A stretch of DNA of 25,186 nt, from assembly GCA_905371275.1 (NCBI GenBank), contig CAJPLH010000008.1, positions 1 through 25,186 on the forward strand. Reading direction: 5' to 3'. The notes below the pieces were generated by a model. That model worked only from the letters and a program-made list of their open reading frames with translations, was not told the DNA's origin and did not search any database. Position numbers and translations under genes: made by a program. This DNA is from Prevotellaceae bacterium (GTDB lineage Bacteria > Bacteroidota > Bacteroidia > Bacteroidales > Bacteroidaceae). Shown here piece after piece: positions 8,684 through 17,401 of this stretch (position 1 is the stretch's first letter; each line of letters opens with the position of its first letter).

Positions 8684-11600
8684 ATGTCACAACATAACTC
8701 ACCCCTGCGCCTAAGTCTAGTCGCCCTCATGGGAGGTGTCCTTCTTGCTGGAACACCTGCAATGACAGCACAAGCGCAGACCACACCCACCACACTCACC
8801 GTTTCCTTCAAGGAAAAAGATCTGTGGACGGTGCTCAACTATGTCGTTCAAAAAGGCGGTTATCAACTCGAAGGTGGAGAAGCCGTGCGACAATTCCCCG
8901 TTGCTGTTACGGTAGATTTCGATGAAACCACTCCCGAAGCAGCGCTTGCCCTCCTTTTCAAGAACACCCCCTTCTCTTATAGTCTGCAAGGCAAACAGTT
9001 GCGCGTGATGCGCAATGCTGCTGCAACTCCATCCACCGCAGCACAAACTGGCGCTACCAATGCCACCGCTTCTCAGCAAACAGCACCACAAGGTTTGCGC
9101 GGATTGGTGCGCGATGGAGCCGGACACCCCGTGATGTCCGCCAATGTGCAGCTCAAAGGCACCACTTTCGTCACGATGACCCAAGAAGACGGCACCTTCG
9201 TGTTGCCTACCACCGTCAAGAGTGGTGAACTCTTGGTATCCTCTATCGGGTATCAATCCACCACTGTGAAGTTTGCCAATGGCGTTGTGCCCCGCATCAC
9301 CCTCAAAGAAATGGCTACCCAATTAGGAGAGGCCACTGTTGTTGCCTATGGTGAGCGCAACTCTCGCGAACTCGTAGGCGCTGTGAGCAGCATCAAAGCC
9401 GACAAACTCAAAGATACCCCTGCACCTAGCATTCAAAATCTATTGCAAGGTCAACTCTCAGGTCTAGCCGTCACCAACGTTTCCGGTTCTCCTGGAGGTG
9501 GTGGTGCACGCATCAACATTCGCGGCATCAGTTCGCTCAACACCAAAGGTGTAAACGACGGCACCCCCCTCTTCGTTATCGATGGAGTGCCCATTTCCAA
9601 CGTCTCAGCCGAAGCCACAGGCGGCATTAATGCCCTTGCCGGACTAGACCCCACCACCATCGAGTCCGTAGAAGTGTTGAAAGACGCAGCTTCCGCCTCC
9701 CTCTATGGTTCACGTTCTGGTAATGGTGTCGTTTTGATTACTACCAAGAAAGGTCGTCTCGGTCGTCCCGAATTCGGAGTCACTCTCTCGCAAAGCCTTT
9801 CTTTCCTCCCCAAAACCCCATTGCAAATGCGCGGTAATGGCGAGCGTTATGTGCACAATCTCCTTGCGCGCCATCAACGCTACGGCTATTACGACTACAT
9901 CACAGGCAATTACGTCCTTCCCAACGGCTACGGACAATCCTATGGCAGGTCACAATTTGGTGACGGTGCTTACGACTATTTCTGGGGAAATGGTAATGTG
10001 CTCGGAGAAGATGGCACAGTACCCGCAGCCGTGCAAGACTCCCTCAATAGTTTCTACAATAACGACACCAACTGGTGGAAATACTTCTTCCAAATTGGTA
10101 AAGTCACCTCGGGCAATTTCTACGCTCGCGGCGGCACCGACAATGCCCGCTATCTCGTGAGCCTTGGTCTCTATGATGAGACAGGCATCCAAATCAACAG
10201 CGGATTCCAACGTCTCAGCTTCTTGACCAATTTAGATTTGCGTCTTTCGCCGAAACTCAACTTCTTCACCCGAGTAAATCTCTCCTATGCCAAACAAAGC
10301 GCCATCAGCGGTTCCAGCATCCAAGGTCTAGAAGTCGATCCCAAACAAATGCCCACCGTCTACCCAGGAGCAGGTTCCGTGGCAGAAGAGCAAACCTTGC
10401 AGCGCGTTCGTGATGTTCGTGCCCGAAATGGTATGTTCAATCCACGTCTAACTATGGGAGCAGACTACACCTTCCTCCCTGGTTTGAAGTTCCTCACCAC
10501 AGCTTCGGTTGATGCCTACTTCTCCAACAATCATATGTTCCGTCCCACCTATTTGAACAACAACAACCTCTCATCGGTGGAGAGCACACGTTCTATGACG
10601 GCTATGATACAGTGGGAAAACACCCTCACCTACAAATTCACCCTCAAAGAAAAGAACAACTTTGAACTCTTAGGAGGTTTCACCACCACCTACGACCTCT
10701 CCGAAAACATCAAAGGCAACGCTTCTGGCGGCCCCACCAACAAAATCTATGAAATTGGTGAAGGCTGGCCACAAGGACGTGATGTAGAAGGTCGCAGAGA
10801 GTATCTTCAACGCATACAGACCAATCGCGAAGAACAACAAATGATGAGTTATCTCGGTCGCATCGCCTACAACTACGATCGTCGCTATCTCCTCGAAGCT
10901 TCAGTGCGCTATGACGGATCTTCCGTTTTCGGTCGCGATGTGCGCTGGGCATCCTTCCCTTCAGTAGCCGCAGGATGGGCATTTAGTCAAGAAAACTTTA
11001 TGCGCGACATCTGGTATCTCTCTTACGGTAAATTCCGCGCCTCTTGGGGACGAAGCGGACAAAAGTTCCAAGAAGCCTATTTGGCGCACGGACTGATGGA
11101 AGAGTCCAACATCTTTATGGGAGAATCCGGTTTGCAACCCAGTGAAATGGCAAACAGTCACCTCACTTGGGAAAAGAGCGACCAATACGATTTGGGTTTA
11201 GACCTCGAATTCCTCAACAGCCGCATCAAGGTGCGCACCGACTACTACTACAAGTACTCCCACGATTTGTTGATGCAAGTGCCCACGCCTGGTAACTTCT
11301 TCATCTCCAAAAACGTTTGGACAAACGCATCCTCCATCTCCAACGAAGGTCTGGAACTAGACGTCACCGCCTCACTCTATCGCACCAAAGAATTCACTTG
11401 GGATTTAGGATTCAACATCTCTCGCAACTGGAACAAATTCCTCTCTTCTTATGATGGCAAAGACCTCAACGACAAAGTCCTCGGTCGTCCCATCTACGGC
11501 ATCTACACCTATCACGATGAAGGAATTGTGCAAAACGAGAGCCAAATCCCCTATTATTATAGTCAGGAAGGAAAACGCGTACCCCTCTCCTTCGGTTCGC

Positions 11601-12205
11601 TGACCCATCCCCTTCGCCCCGGTGGTCGCAAAATCAAAGACCAAAACGGCGATGGCATCATCAATAGCAACGACCTCTACTATGCAGGTTCGGCTCTGCC
11701 CATTGCTCAGGGAGGTATCACCAACACCTTCACCTACAAAAACTTCACCCTCACCTTCCTCACCACCTACACCATTGGTCAGCGCATGATGAATATGGTG
11801 AAAGGCGGAGCCTTCTTGTTCAACAAGAAGTTTGGTGTAGTGATGAACGACTTCACCAAAGCCAAGTTCTGGGCAAAAGAAGGTGACCGTGCAGACTATC
11901 CTTCGTTGGAATTCGCTGACGACGGCTATGTCGGACAATTCGACGGTGAAATTGATAGCAACATTGAAAATGTGAGCTACCTGCGTCTCAAACAACTCAC
12001 CCTCAGCTACACCCTTCCTGCAAAAATCACCAAGGCACTTCGACTCACTGAGGGACGCGTCTACTTCACAGGAGAAAACCTCTTCCTCCTCACCAACTAT
12101 TCTGGCATCGATCCTGAAATCATCAACCCTGCCACTGGTAAAGACACCGGCGCAATGTATCCTCTGAATCGTCAACTCACCCTCGGGCTTAATTTCAAAT
12201 TCTAA
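8684..12205 (+). CDS. SusC/RagA-type TonB-dependent outer-membrane transporter with STN domain
   Basis: The 1173-residue protein has a signal peptide (about 1-32). An STN/secretin-like domain follows (about 37-108, FKEKDLWTVLNYVVQKGGYQ ...), which in related proteins contacts an anti-sigma factor. Next come a carboxypeptidase-regulatory-like beta-sandwich (about 134-208, GLVRDGAGHPVMSANVQLKG) and a plug domain (about 215-360, with GGGGARINIRGISSLN and LFVIDGVPI). A 22-strand-type barrel ends in an aromatic residue (LGLNFKF). SusC proteins form the transport channel under a SusD lid and are energised by TonB. Its stop overlaps the SusD start by one base (TAATG), so the two are translationally coupled. 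The cargo is not determined; the M16 peptidase next door suggests peptides over glycans, but that is inference. No sigma/anti-sigma pair is visible despite the STN domain. Confidence 0.95.
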   Translation: MSQHNSPLRLSLVALMGGVLLAGTPAMTAQAQTTPTTLTVSFKEKDLWTVLNYVVQKGGYQLEGGEAVRQFPVAVTVDFDETTPEAALALLFKNTPFSYSLQGKQLRVMRNAAATPSTAAQTGATNATASQQTAPQGLRGLVRDGAGHPVMSANVQLKGTTFVTMTQEDGTFVLPTTVKSGELLVSSIGYQSTTVKFANGVVPRITLKEMATQLGEATVVAYGERNSRELVGAVSSIKADKLKDTPAPSIQNLLQGQLSGLAVTNVSGSPGGGGARINIRGISSLNTKGVNDGTPLFVIDGVPISNVSAEATGGINALAGLDPTTIESVEVLKDAASASLYGSRSGNGVVLITTKKGRLGRPEFGVTLSQSLSFLPKTPLQMRGNGERYVHNLLARHQRYGYYDYITGNYVLPNGYGQSYGRSQFGDGAYDYFWGNGNVLGEDGTVPAAVQDSLNSFYNNDTNWWKYFFQIGKVTSGNFYARGGTDNARYLVSLGLYDETGIQINSGFQRLSFLTNLDLRLSPKLNFFTRVNLSYAKQSAISGSSIQGLEVDPKQMPTVYPGAGSVAEEQTLQRVRDVRARNGMFNPRLTMGADYTFLPGLKFLTTASVDAYFSNNHMFRPTYLNNNNLSSVESTRSMTAMIQWENTLTYKFTLKEKNNFELLGGFTTTYDLSENIKGNASGGPTNKIYEIGEGWPQGRDVEGRREYLQRIQTNREEQQMMSYLGRIAYNYDRRYLLEASVRYDGSSVFGRDVRWASFPSVAAGWAFSQENFMRDIWYLSYGKFRASWGRSGQKFQEAYLAHGLMEESNIFMGESGLQPSEMANSHLTWEKSDQYDLGLDLEFLNSRIKVRTDYYYKYSHDLLMQVPTPGNFFISKNVWTNASSISNEGLELDVTASLYRTKEFTWDLGFNISRNWNKFLSSYDGKDLNDKVLGRPIYGIYTYHDEGIVQNESQIPYYYSQEGKRVPLSFGSLTHPLRPGGRKIKDQNGDGIINSNDLYYAGSALPIAQGGITNTFTYKNFTLTFLTTYTIGQRMMNMVKGGAFLFNKKFGVVMNDFTKAKFWAKEGDRADYPSLEFADDGYVGQFDGEIDSNIENVSYLRLKQLTLSYTLPAKITKALRLTEGRVYFTGENLFLLTNYSGIDPEIINPATGKDTGAMYPLNRQLTLGLNFKF

Positions 12206-13764
12206 TGAAGCATCAATTCATCCCCTATCTCTGTTCCGCTTTTCTTAGTTTGGGATTGGTATCTTGCAACTTAGATTTCACACCAGAGAATGCCATCACC
12301 TATTCCAACGCTTTTTCCTCAGAAAGCGAATTGAACACCACCACAAGCACCATACATTTCTATCTCAATAATGCTATGGACGCTGTGCGACCCATCACGC
12401 GAATTGGGCTTCTTGCTGACGAATCGCAGTTCGACCAACAACTTCGTGAAGGAAACCCACGAACCATCCTGGAAAGTTCTGCCGATTGGGTTGGCATCTA
12501 TCGAATGATTTTTGAGTCAAACCTTCTGCTCGAAAACATCGGTTCCACCAAAGGACTCACCCAAGACCGCTACAACTATCACGCGGGTCAGGCACACTTC
12601 GCCCTCGGATTTGGTTACCTCCAACTCGCACGCGCCTACGGTCAAGCCGTTGTGCCCACCGATGCCAAAGAAATTCGTGTCTACAACCTTTCCTCTCAAC
12701 AAGAAGTGCTTGAAGCAGGCATCACTCACGCTGAGCAAGCCTACAATATGCTTCCCGACTTCTCTCAACTCCGCAATGCAGCTGGAGCAAGTGTTGCGAG
12801 CAAGCAATACGCTTCCAAAGGAAGTGCAGCAGCCCTCCTTGCCCATCTCTATGCGTGGAAAGGAAGTATGGCCGAACTCTACGGCTACTCCAACGTAGAT
12901 GCCAAAGCCGCTTATGAAAAGAGTGTGGAATATGCCACTCACCTCATCAAAGGCGATGCCGGCAATTATAGCCTGGTAGAGAGTCCCGAAGCCCTTTGCC
13001 AACTCCTCTCCAACCCCACGGCCAATAATCCCGAAGAGATTTTCTCTATAGCCTACGACAAAAGCCGTGACAACGAAGCCACCACCAAGAATGATGTCGC
13101 CACGTTCTATGCCACTTGGCCAGTCAACGACACCAAACTCGAAGGTGACCTCGCGCAAGCCGAATATCGTTTGCACCGCTCCACGGTCAACAAACTTTAT
13201 CCCGATGCAGGAGATTTGCGTCGCACCGCTTTCTTCTACAAGCAAGATGAGGCGCATCTGGCAGGAGGCACAGACTATGCCGTGCCCTACAAGTTCCGCA
13301 ATGCCGTCTACACCGTCGACCAAGGCACTGAAGCCGGAAAATCCTTCTTGAGCATTGATGCCAACTATGTCTATTGGCGTCTGGCCGACATCTATTTGTT
13401 GCGTGCAGAATGTCTCAACAAACTAGGGCGCACTGGCGAAGCTATGGCTGATCTCAATGTCATTCGCGCTCGCGCGGGTGCTGCGGCCTATCCTGCCAAC
13501 GGAGAAAGCGACCTCAAACGCGCTATTTTCCACGAGCGTGAACGCGAATTTGTGTTGGAAAACGACACACGCTACTACGACATCTTGCGCAATGGCTACA
13601 TCAAAACTGACCTCCCTGGCAAATGGAGCACACTCACCAAGCAAGACATTGCCGACGGTGCACTCAATCTTCCCGTGCCTTATGGTGCACAGCGTGACAA
13701 AGACGGCAAAGTCATCAATGGTTTGATTTTGCAACGCCCCTATTGGCACCGCTATAACAACTAG
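12205..13764 (+). CDS. SusD/RagB-family surface lipoprotein
   Basis: This 519-residue lipoprotein acts as the lid of the preceding SusC channel. The N-terminus has a hydrophobic stretch and lipobox ending at Cys21 (LGLVSC), so it is lipidated and expected on the cell surface. SusD/RagB features are visible: an N-terminal helical region beginning NLDFTPENAITY, TPR-like helices (about 115-215, AHFALGFGYLQLARAYGQAV) and the C-terminal signature YWRLADIYLLRAECLNKLGR with AMADLNVIRARAG, then FHEREREFVLENDTRYYDILR. The start ATG at 12205 shares its A with the SusC stop. It is followed by the fasciclin-like lipoprotein after 37 bp. A long antisense frame (12517-13323) is a shadow of its high-GC codons. 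Confidence 0.95.
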   Translation: MKHQFIPYLCSAFLSLGLVSCNLDFTPENAITYSNAFSSESELNTTTSTIHFYLNNAMDAVRPITRIGLLADESQFDQQLREGNPRTILESSADWVGIYRMIFESNLLLENIGSTKGLTQDRYNYHAGQAHFALGFGYLQLARAYGQAVVPTDAKEIRVYNLSSQQEVLEAGITHAEQAYNMLPDFSQLRNAAGASVASKQYASKGSAAALLAHLYAWKGSMAELYGYSNVDAKAAYEKSVEYATHLIKGDAGNYSLVESPEALCQLLSNPTANNPEEIFSIAYDKSRDNEATTKNDVATFYATWPVNDTKLEGDLAQAEYRLHRSTVNKLYPDAGDLRRTAFFYKQDEAHLAGGTDYAVPYKFRNAVYTVDQGTEAGKSFLSIDANYVYWRLADIYLLRAECLNKLGRTGEAMADLNVIRARAGAAAYPANGESDLKRAIFHEREREFVLENDTRYYDILRNGYIKTDLPGKWSTLTKQDIADGALNLPVPYGAQRDKDGKVINGLILQRPYWHRYNN

Positions 13765-13801
13765 TTTTCCACGAACCTCACGAAGGAAATACATCAAAGA
13801 T

Positions 13802-14659
13802 ATGACACATCGCATCAAACAAGGCATCTTCTTTCTTTGCCTTCTCTTCATAGGGTGCTTCGCCTCCTGCACCGACTACGATTTCGTAGAAACAGGACGT
13901 GCCCAAGCCTACCACGACACTTCGATGCTCACTTATTTCAAAGGAGATCCCTATAATTATAGCTATCTCGTTCATCTCATCGAGCGTGCTGGACTCAATG
14001 ACGTTTTTGAGGGGAAAAGTGAGTATGGCAATCAAATCACCTTCATTGCCCCCACCAATCATAGCATCCGCCGCTATCTGCTCAAAATCCACACTCCTGT
14101 GGCCGCAAACGGAGACAACGATTCCACCAGCACCAACAACCCAGTGGACAGCACAGACACGGGCAATGGCAACGACTCTACGGTCACCCCCACTGTCCCC
14201 GACACGATTGCCACTCCCGACACTCCCGAAGGCTCTGACACTCTCAACAATGCAGCCACAGTGACCACGCGTGCCGCTTTCGACAAGAACATCGCCACCG
14301 ACAGTCAGATTATGCAGCTCATTGACGAAATCAGCGTCGATTCGTGTCGCCAAATCGTGTTGTCGCACGTCATCCCCAATGAAAATCTCCTCCTCGAAAA
14401 CTTTGTTCGCGGTGTCAAATCCACCAGCGGAAAAGCCATCGGCACAGGCGGTAAAATCTACACTATGGCCTCTGGCACAAAGTTGTGGATGTACACCTTT
14501 GCTTCCACCTTCGGAGGAGTAGCCGGTGCAGGTCCTTTGACTCTCCACGTGGTGTCGCCCACCACACAAATAGAGCGTGTCGTTGCATCTCACAACATCC
14601 GCACAAAAACTGGTACGGTGCACTCTCTACAATACAATTTCACCCTCCTCGAATTCTAA
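13802..14659 (+). CDS. Lipoprotein with a fasciclin-like (FAS1) domain split by a low-complexity insert
   Basis: The 285-residue protein has a lipoprotein signal; Cys23 (FASC, followed by the acidic TDYD) is the best lipid site, with Cys19 as an alternative. The acidic residues just after Cys fit a surface-export signal of Bacteroidetes lipoproteins. A FAS1-like start is seen at about 40-95 (SYLVHLIERAGLNDVFEG, then the H1-like QITFIAPTNHSIRRYL). The second half resumes near 150 and ends with an H2-like GTVHSLQYNFTLLEF. Between them, residues about 101-147 are a Asp/Thr/Asn/Ser/Pro-rich linker. FAS1 domains mediate adhesion or binding to matrix and glycans, and FAS1 lipoproteins are known partners of SusCD pairs. 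It sits 37 bp after SusD and 19 bp before the next lipoprotein. The domain call rests on two short motifs. Confidence 0.7.
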   Translation: MTHRIKQGIFFLCLLFIGCFASCTDYDFVETGRAQAYHDTSMLTYFKGDPYNYSYLVHLIERAGLNDVFEGKSEYGNQITFIAPTNHSIRRYLLKIHTPVAANGDNDSTSTNNPVDSTDTGNGNDSTVTPTVPDTIATPDTPEGSDTLNNAATVTTRAAFDKNIATDSQIMQLIDEISVDSCRQIVLSHVIPNENLLLENFVRGVKSTSGKAIGTGGKIYTMASGTKLWMYTFASTFGGVAGAGPLTLHVVSPTTQIERVVASHNIRTKTGTVHSLQYNFTLLEF

Positions 14660-14678
14660 TCTTCACTCCCTTTGTGAT

Positions 14679-15236
14679 ATGAAAAGAATCCTCCTTTCCT
14701 GCTTGCTGCTCGCAAGCCTTTTCAGCACTTCAGTCCTCACCGCGTGCCACGAAACCACGGTGGGTTATCTTGACACTGAATATGCTTCTTTTTCCAACAA
14801 AGAATTAGTGGTATATCGTCAAGTAAGCGATGATGATGTGCACAGCCTCACCCACGAATATCCTGCTCCCTGGTCGTCACAGCGCATACAAGGGGTGTCG
14901 GGCACTAACCCCGTCAATTTCTATTTCCAAAGCGTCACCGTGAGCGAAGGTGCTGATGCTGCTGCTTTCAACAAAGCCGTGCAAGAAGGACTCGTCACCG
15001 TGAGTGGAGGCACCATCAACCTCTTCCCCAAAGCCGTGGCTACGCTCCCCAATGGACGCTACACCGTCAATCTTCGTGTCACCAACGAGGGCTATTCGCG
15101 CGAACTCAAAGGACTCTTCACCTTCATCGTCAAAGACAAGGCTGAAACCACCACCGACGCTTCCACCGATGCACCCGCCGACGCTTCTACCTCTACTAAC
15201 ACAACAGTTGATAACAACCAAAACGAGGCACAATGA
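14679..15236 (+). CDS. Small SusCD-associated lipoprotein of unknown function
   Basis: I chose the ATG at 14679 (185 residues) because it opens a clean lipoprotein signal, MKRILLSCLLLASLF...LTAC with Cys23, whereas the frame's upstream start lies inside the previous gene and adds no sensible sequence. The mature part is beta-rich (AFNKAVQEGLVTVSGGTINLFP, NGRYTVNLRVTNEGYSRELKG), suggesting an immunoglobulin-like or small sandwich fold. The C-terminus, about 160-185, is an Ala/Thr/Asp/Asn tail without clear structure. I do not recognise a named family with certainty; similar proteins occur downstream of SusD and FAS1 genes and probably form part of the surface complex. It overlaps the thioredoxin gene by 4 bp (ATGA). 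Confidence 0.75.
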   Translation: MKRILLSCLLLASLFSTSVLTACHETTVGYLDTEYASFSNKELVVYRQVSDDDVHSLTHEYPAPWSSQRIQGVSGTNPVNFYFQSVTVSEGADAAAFNKAVQEGLVTVSGGTINLFPKAVATLPNGRYTVNLRVTNEGYSRELKGLFTFIVKDKAETTTDASTDAPADASTSTNTTVDNNQNEAQ

Positions 15237-16549
15237 AACAAATTCGCATTTTCCTCTTTGCTCTTATCTGCACCGTCCTAGCCCTTCCAGCTATGGCGCA
15301 AGAAGGCAAAGGCATCCAATTTTTCAAAGGCACTTTTGCACAAGCCCTCGCCAAAGCTAAGTCCGAAGGGAAACCCCTCTTTGTGGACTTCTACGCAGTG
15401 TGGTGCGGACCTTGCAAAAAGATGGAGAAACAAATCTTCACCCAGCCCGAAGTGGGAGAATATTTCAACAAGCATTTTGTTGCTGTTCAACTTGATGCTG
15501 AAAAGCCCGAAAACGTAGATGTTGCCAAAACTTATAAAGTTGAGGCTTTTCCCACACTAGGCATCTTCGATGGAGAAGGCAAAGCCCTGTCCATCAATGT
15601 GGGCTATATGAACGCTCAAGAACTCATGGCCATGGCCCAGACTGCCGTGGGAGAAGTGAAAGGTTTTGAGCAACTCTACAAGGAGTATCGCCAAAACCCC
15701 AATGACCTCACCATTCAGCAAGATTTGCTCACCCTTGCTCCCCAATTTCTCACCACACAAGATGGTATGGACGCTGAGAAATGGGTGGTGCGCGTGCGCA
15801 AAATCTATCAAGCCTACATCGAGAAGAAGATGAGCGACAATAGTCTTATCAATCGCAAAGACTACATCATCATTGGTTATCTCGGAGGCGACGACGAAGA
15901 AACCACCTATCGCTTGGTAGACTACATCAGCAAGAACATGGACGCATGGATGGCTGCTGTGGGTGAGCCTGCTGCTTACTACGTGGTGGAGAAAAACGAT
16001 GAACGTATGCTCAAACTCGTCAAGAAAGGTGATGAGAGCTACAAAACCTATCTCGAAAAAATCCGTACTGACTACAAAAAGGCCTACGACGTCATCAAGT
16101 TCACCAGTGCCACCCCCTACGACAAGTCGCGCGACTACTACAATGCCCTCTTTGCCATCTACAAGAACAAGGATGTGGCACAGTATCTCAAACTCATGCG
16201 CCAATATCTTGCCACCCTCGGTGCTGACGCCAATGCAGCCGACTATGCCATGGCTGCGCAATCCCTCTATTACGCTGCTGGCAATAAACTCAGTGCTGCC
16301 GACCACGAACAAGCCATCGAATGGCTCAAGGTGGCGATTCCTTCCGAGAAAGTGTTGATGAATAAAATCAACTATCTTGTGATGGTAGGCGACTCTTATC
16401 GTGAACTCAAGAAGTACAACGAAGCGGAGCAATACTACAAGCAAGCTTATGGTGAATCCCTCCAAATGGGCGAACTTGAACAAGCGCAACAAATGATTCA
16501 AGCCAGTGTGCTCCACAAACTTTCCACACTGGAGTTGCTCACGCGCTAA
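15233..16549 (+). CDS. Periplasmic thioredoxin-fold protein with long helical C-terminal domain
   Basis: The 438-residue protein has a signal peptide (about 1-23, ending LPAMAQ). A thioredoxin domain at about 30-140 carries the active site WCGPC (Cys58, Cys61) within VDFYAVWCGPCKKME and the cis-proline in AFPTLGIF (Pro107). The rest, about 145-438, is helical with TPR-like segments near the end (EKVLMNKINYLVMVGDSYRELKKYNEAEQYYKQAYGESLQ). It should reduce or isomerise disulfides in the periplasm, possibly on imported proteins before M16 cleavage. Its ATG overlaps the previous stop in an ATGA arrangement, so translation is coupled. It is the last gene of the M16-SusCD operon: a hairpin follows at 16554 and a strong terminator at 16682. 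The 380-residue antisense frame over it is a shadow. Confidence 0.9.
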   Translation: MKQIRIFLFALICTVLALPAMAQEGKGIQFFKGTFAQALAKAKSEGKPLFVDFYAVWCGPCKKMEKQIFTQPEVGEYFNKHFVAVQLDAEKPENVDVAKTYKVEAFPTLGIFDGEGKALSINVGYMNAQELMAMAQTAVGEVKGFEQLYKEYRQNPNDLTIQQDLLTLAPQFLTTQDGMDAEKWVVRVRKIYQAYIEKKMSDNSLINRKDYIIIGYLGGDDEETTYRLVDYISKNMDAWMAAVGEPAAYYVVEKNDERMLKLVKKGDESYKTYLEKIRTDYKKAYDVIKFTSATPYDKSRDYYNALFAIYKNKDVAQYLKLMRQYLATLGADANAADYAMAAQSLYYAAGNKLSAADHEQAIEWLKVAIPSEKVLMNKINYLVMVGDSYRELKKYNEAEQYYKQAYGESLQMGELEQAQQMIQASVLHKLSTLELLTR

Positions 16550-16553
16550 ATGC

Positions 16554-16581
16554 ACTACGGCTTTTCGGTGCTTTTCGTAGT
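16554..16581 (+). terminator. Weak hairpin just after the thioredoxin gene
   Basis: ACTACG (16554-16559) pairs with CGTAGT (16576-16581), starting 5 bp after the stop codon and followed by CACATTTTCTTCTCC. The 6-bp stem and moderate T content make it a possible first terminator; the stronger one lies about 100 bp downstream. Confidence 0.35.
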
Positions 16582-16681
16582 CACATTTTCTTCTCCTCAC
16601 TTCATTCCCCCTCATTGATATAGGGGTTGAAATAGGGGCAAAGCGTGAAAAAAAGGCCGAAAAGCAACAAAAAATTTTTCT

Positions 16682-16735
16682 TACCCTTGATTTTGACAAT
16701 TCTTACTTGTTAAATCAAGGGTATTTTGTTTTTTG
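16682..16735 (+). terminator. Strong intrinsic terminator of the M16-SusCD-thioredoxin operon
   Basis: Arm TACCCTTGATTT (16682-16693) pairs perfectly with AAATCAAGGGTA (16712-16723). The stem continues as ACAA/TTGT after a small bulge, with a short loop, and is followed at once by TTTTGTTTTTTGCTGTTTTTT. The upstream side is A-rich, so it may also work on the opposite strand. Confidence 0.85.
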
Positions 16736-16821
16736 CTGTTTTTTCTGTTCTCCTCCGCTTGTTGTGCATTGTCCGAAGAGGGTATTGTCGGAAAGCGCGT
16801 GCCGCTTCCTCACAACCCACG

Positions 16822-16947
16822 GTTTGTTTTGTCGAAAACATCGTGTTGTTTTGCTGAAAACGACGTGTTGTTTTGTTGAAAACGACGTGTCGTTTTATTG
16901 AAACTGACGTGTTGTTTTATTGAAACTGACGTGTTGTTTTCAATAAA
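16822..16947 (+). repeat. 22-bp tandem repeat array, about 5.7 copies
   Basis: Units begin at 16822, 16844, 16866, 16888 and 16910, with a partial sixth at 16932. The consensus is TGTTGTTTT, then G or A, then TTGAAAAC or TTGAAACT, then GACG. The first unit is the most divergent. Most units contain GTTTT and AAAAC arms separated by four bases, so each is a small inverted repeat. The 22-bp period is about two helical turns and not a multiple of three, so open frames across it on either strand are not coding. It lies after the terminator in the gene-free stretch. No spacers are present, so this is not a CRISPR array. Confidence 0.85.
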
Positions 16948-17035
16948 GGGGGAGAAGCCGAGAAATCCTTTGCTCTGAAATAGAAACAGGAAAGGGAACA
17001 TTGGAATTGTGAAAATACCTATAAACACCCTTTCT

Positions 17036-17097
17036 CGCGCGCGTACGCGCACGCTCCTGTCAAGAGTTTTTGCATTTTTGCTGTCACAAGTGTCACA
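17036..17097 (-). repeat. REP-like intergenic element, inverted copy
   Basis: Read on the - strand, this begins with TGTGACACTTGTGACAGC plus A-tract (17097 down to 17075), followed by about 20 unrelated bases and then an alternating G/C-rich stretch with the palindrome GCGCGTACGCGC (ending near 17036). The 23-base head is identical to those at 17272-17294 and 24616-24638. It is shorter and more diverged than the two + strand copies. Confidence 0.75.
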
Positions 17098-17263
17098 AGG
17101 GATGTAGTAACCCATTGTATTTCAGCTGGATATAGTATCTGTCTGAATGAATTTTAACAAATTCGTGATTCAAGTGCAGAAAATATACAGAAGAAGACAC
17201 CGAAAGAGGTTTTGTTTCTCTTCCCCATTGTCTAGAAAATAGACCGTTTTTCCACCCAAGTTT

Positions 17264-17401
17264 ACTCCGCGTGTGACACTTGTGACAGCAAAAAAACAAC
17301 ATCGCTGTTGGAAGGCGCGCGTACACGCGTATGTGTGCGCGTATGTGCGCGTGTGAGGTTGTTCTCAATGGCAACAGATTTACCCGAACAAAAGGAGTCT
17401 C
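17264..17401 (+). repeat. REP-like element, direct-repeat copy 1 (upstream flank of the RiPP region)
   Basis: This element of about 138 bp matches 24608-24734. Order of parts: TGTGACA repeated at 9-bp spacing, A-tract, CAACA/TGTTG mini-hairpin, then 41 bases of perfectly alternating purine-pyrimidine (17315-17355). A conserved tail follows, GAGGTTGTTCTCAATGGC and beyond. The alternating part can fold as GCGCGCGTAC/GTATGTGTGC with wobble pairs, and such DNA favours the Z form. It differs from copy 2 mainly by an indel in the alternating part. No repeat-borne gene is credible. Confidence 0.85.

Noticed and set aside
14577..14678. Upstream start for the small lipoprotein
   Set aside because: It lies inside the previous gene and would bury the clear lipoprotein signal that begins at 14679.
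15557..16699. 380-codon antisense frame over the thioredoxin gene, and similar long antisense frames at 12517-13323 and 11405-12175
   Set aside because: They mirror well-supported genes with high third-position G+C; no recognisable domains or start context.
16822..16947. CRISPR array
   Set aside because: Units are directly adjacent with no spacers and no cas genes are nearby.
16707..17115. Open frames on both strands across the 22-bp repeats
   Set aside because: They are produced by the repeats; a 22-bp period shifts frame at each unit, and the products look random.
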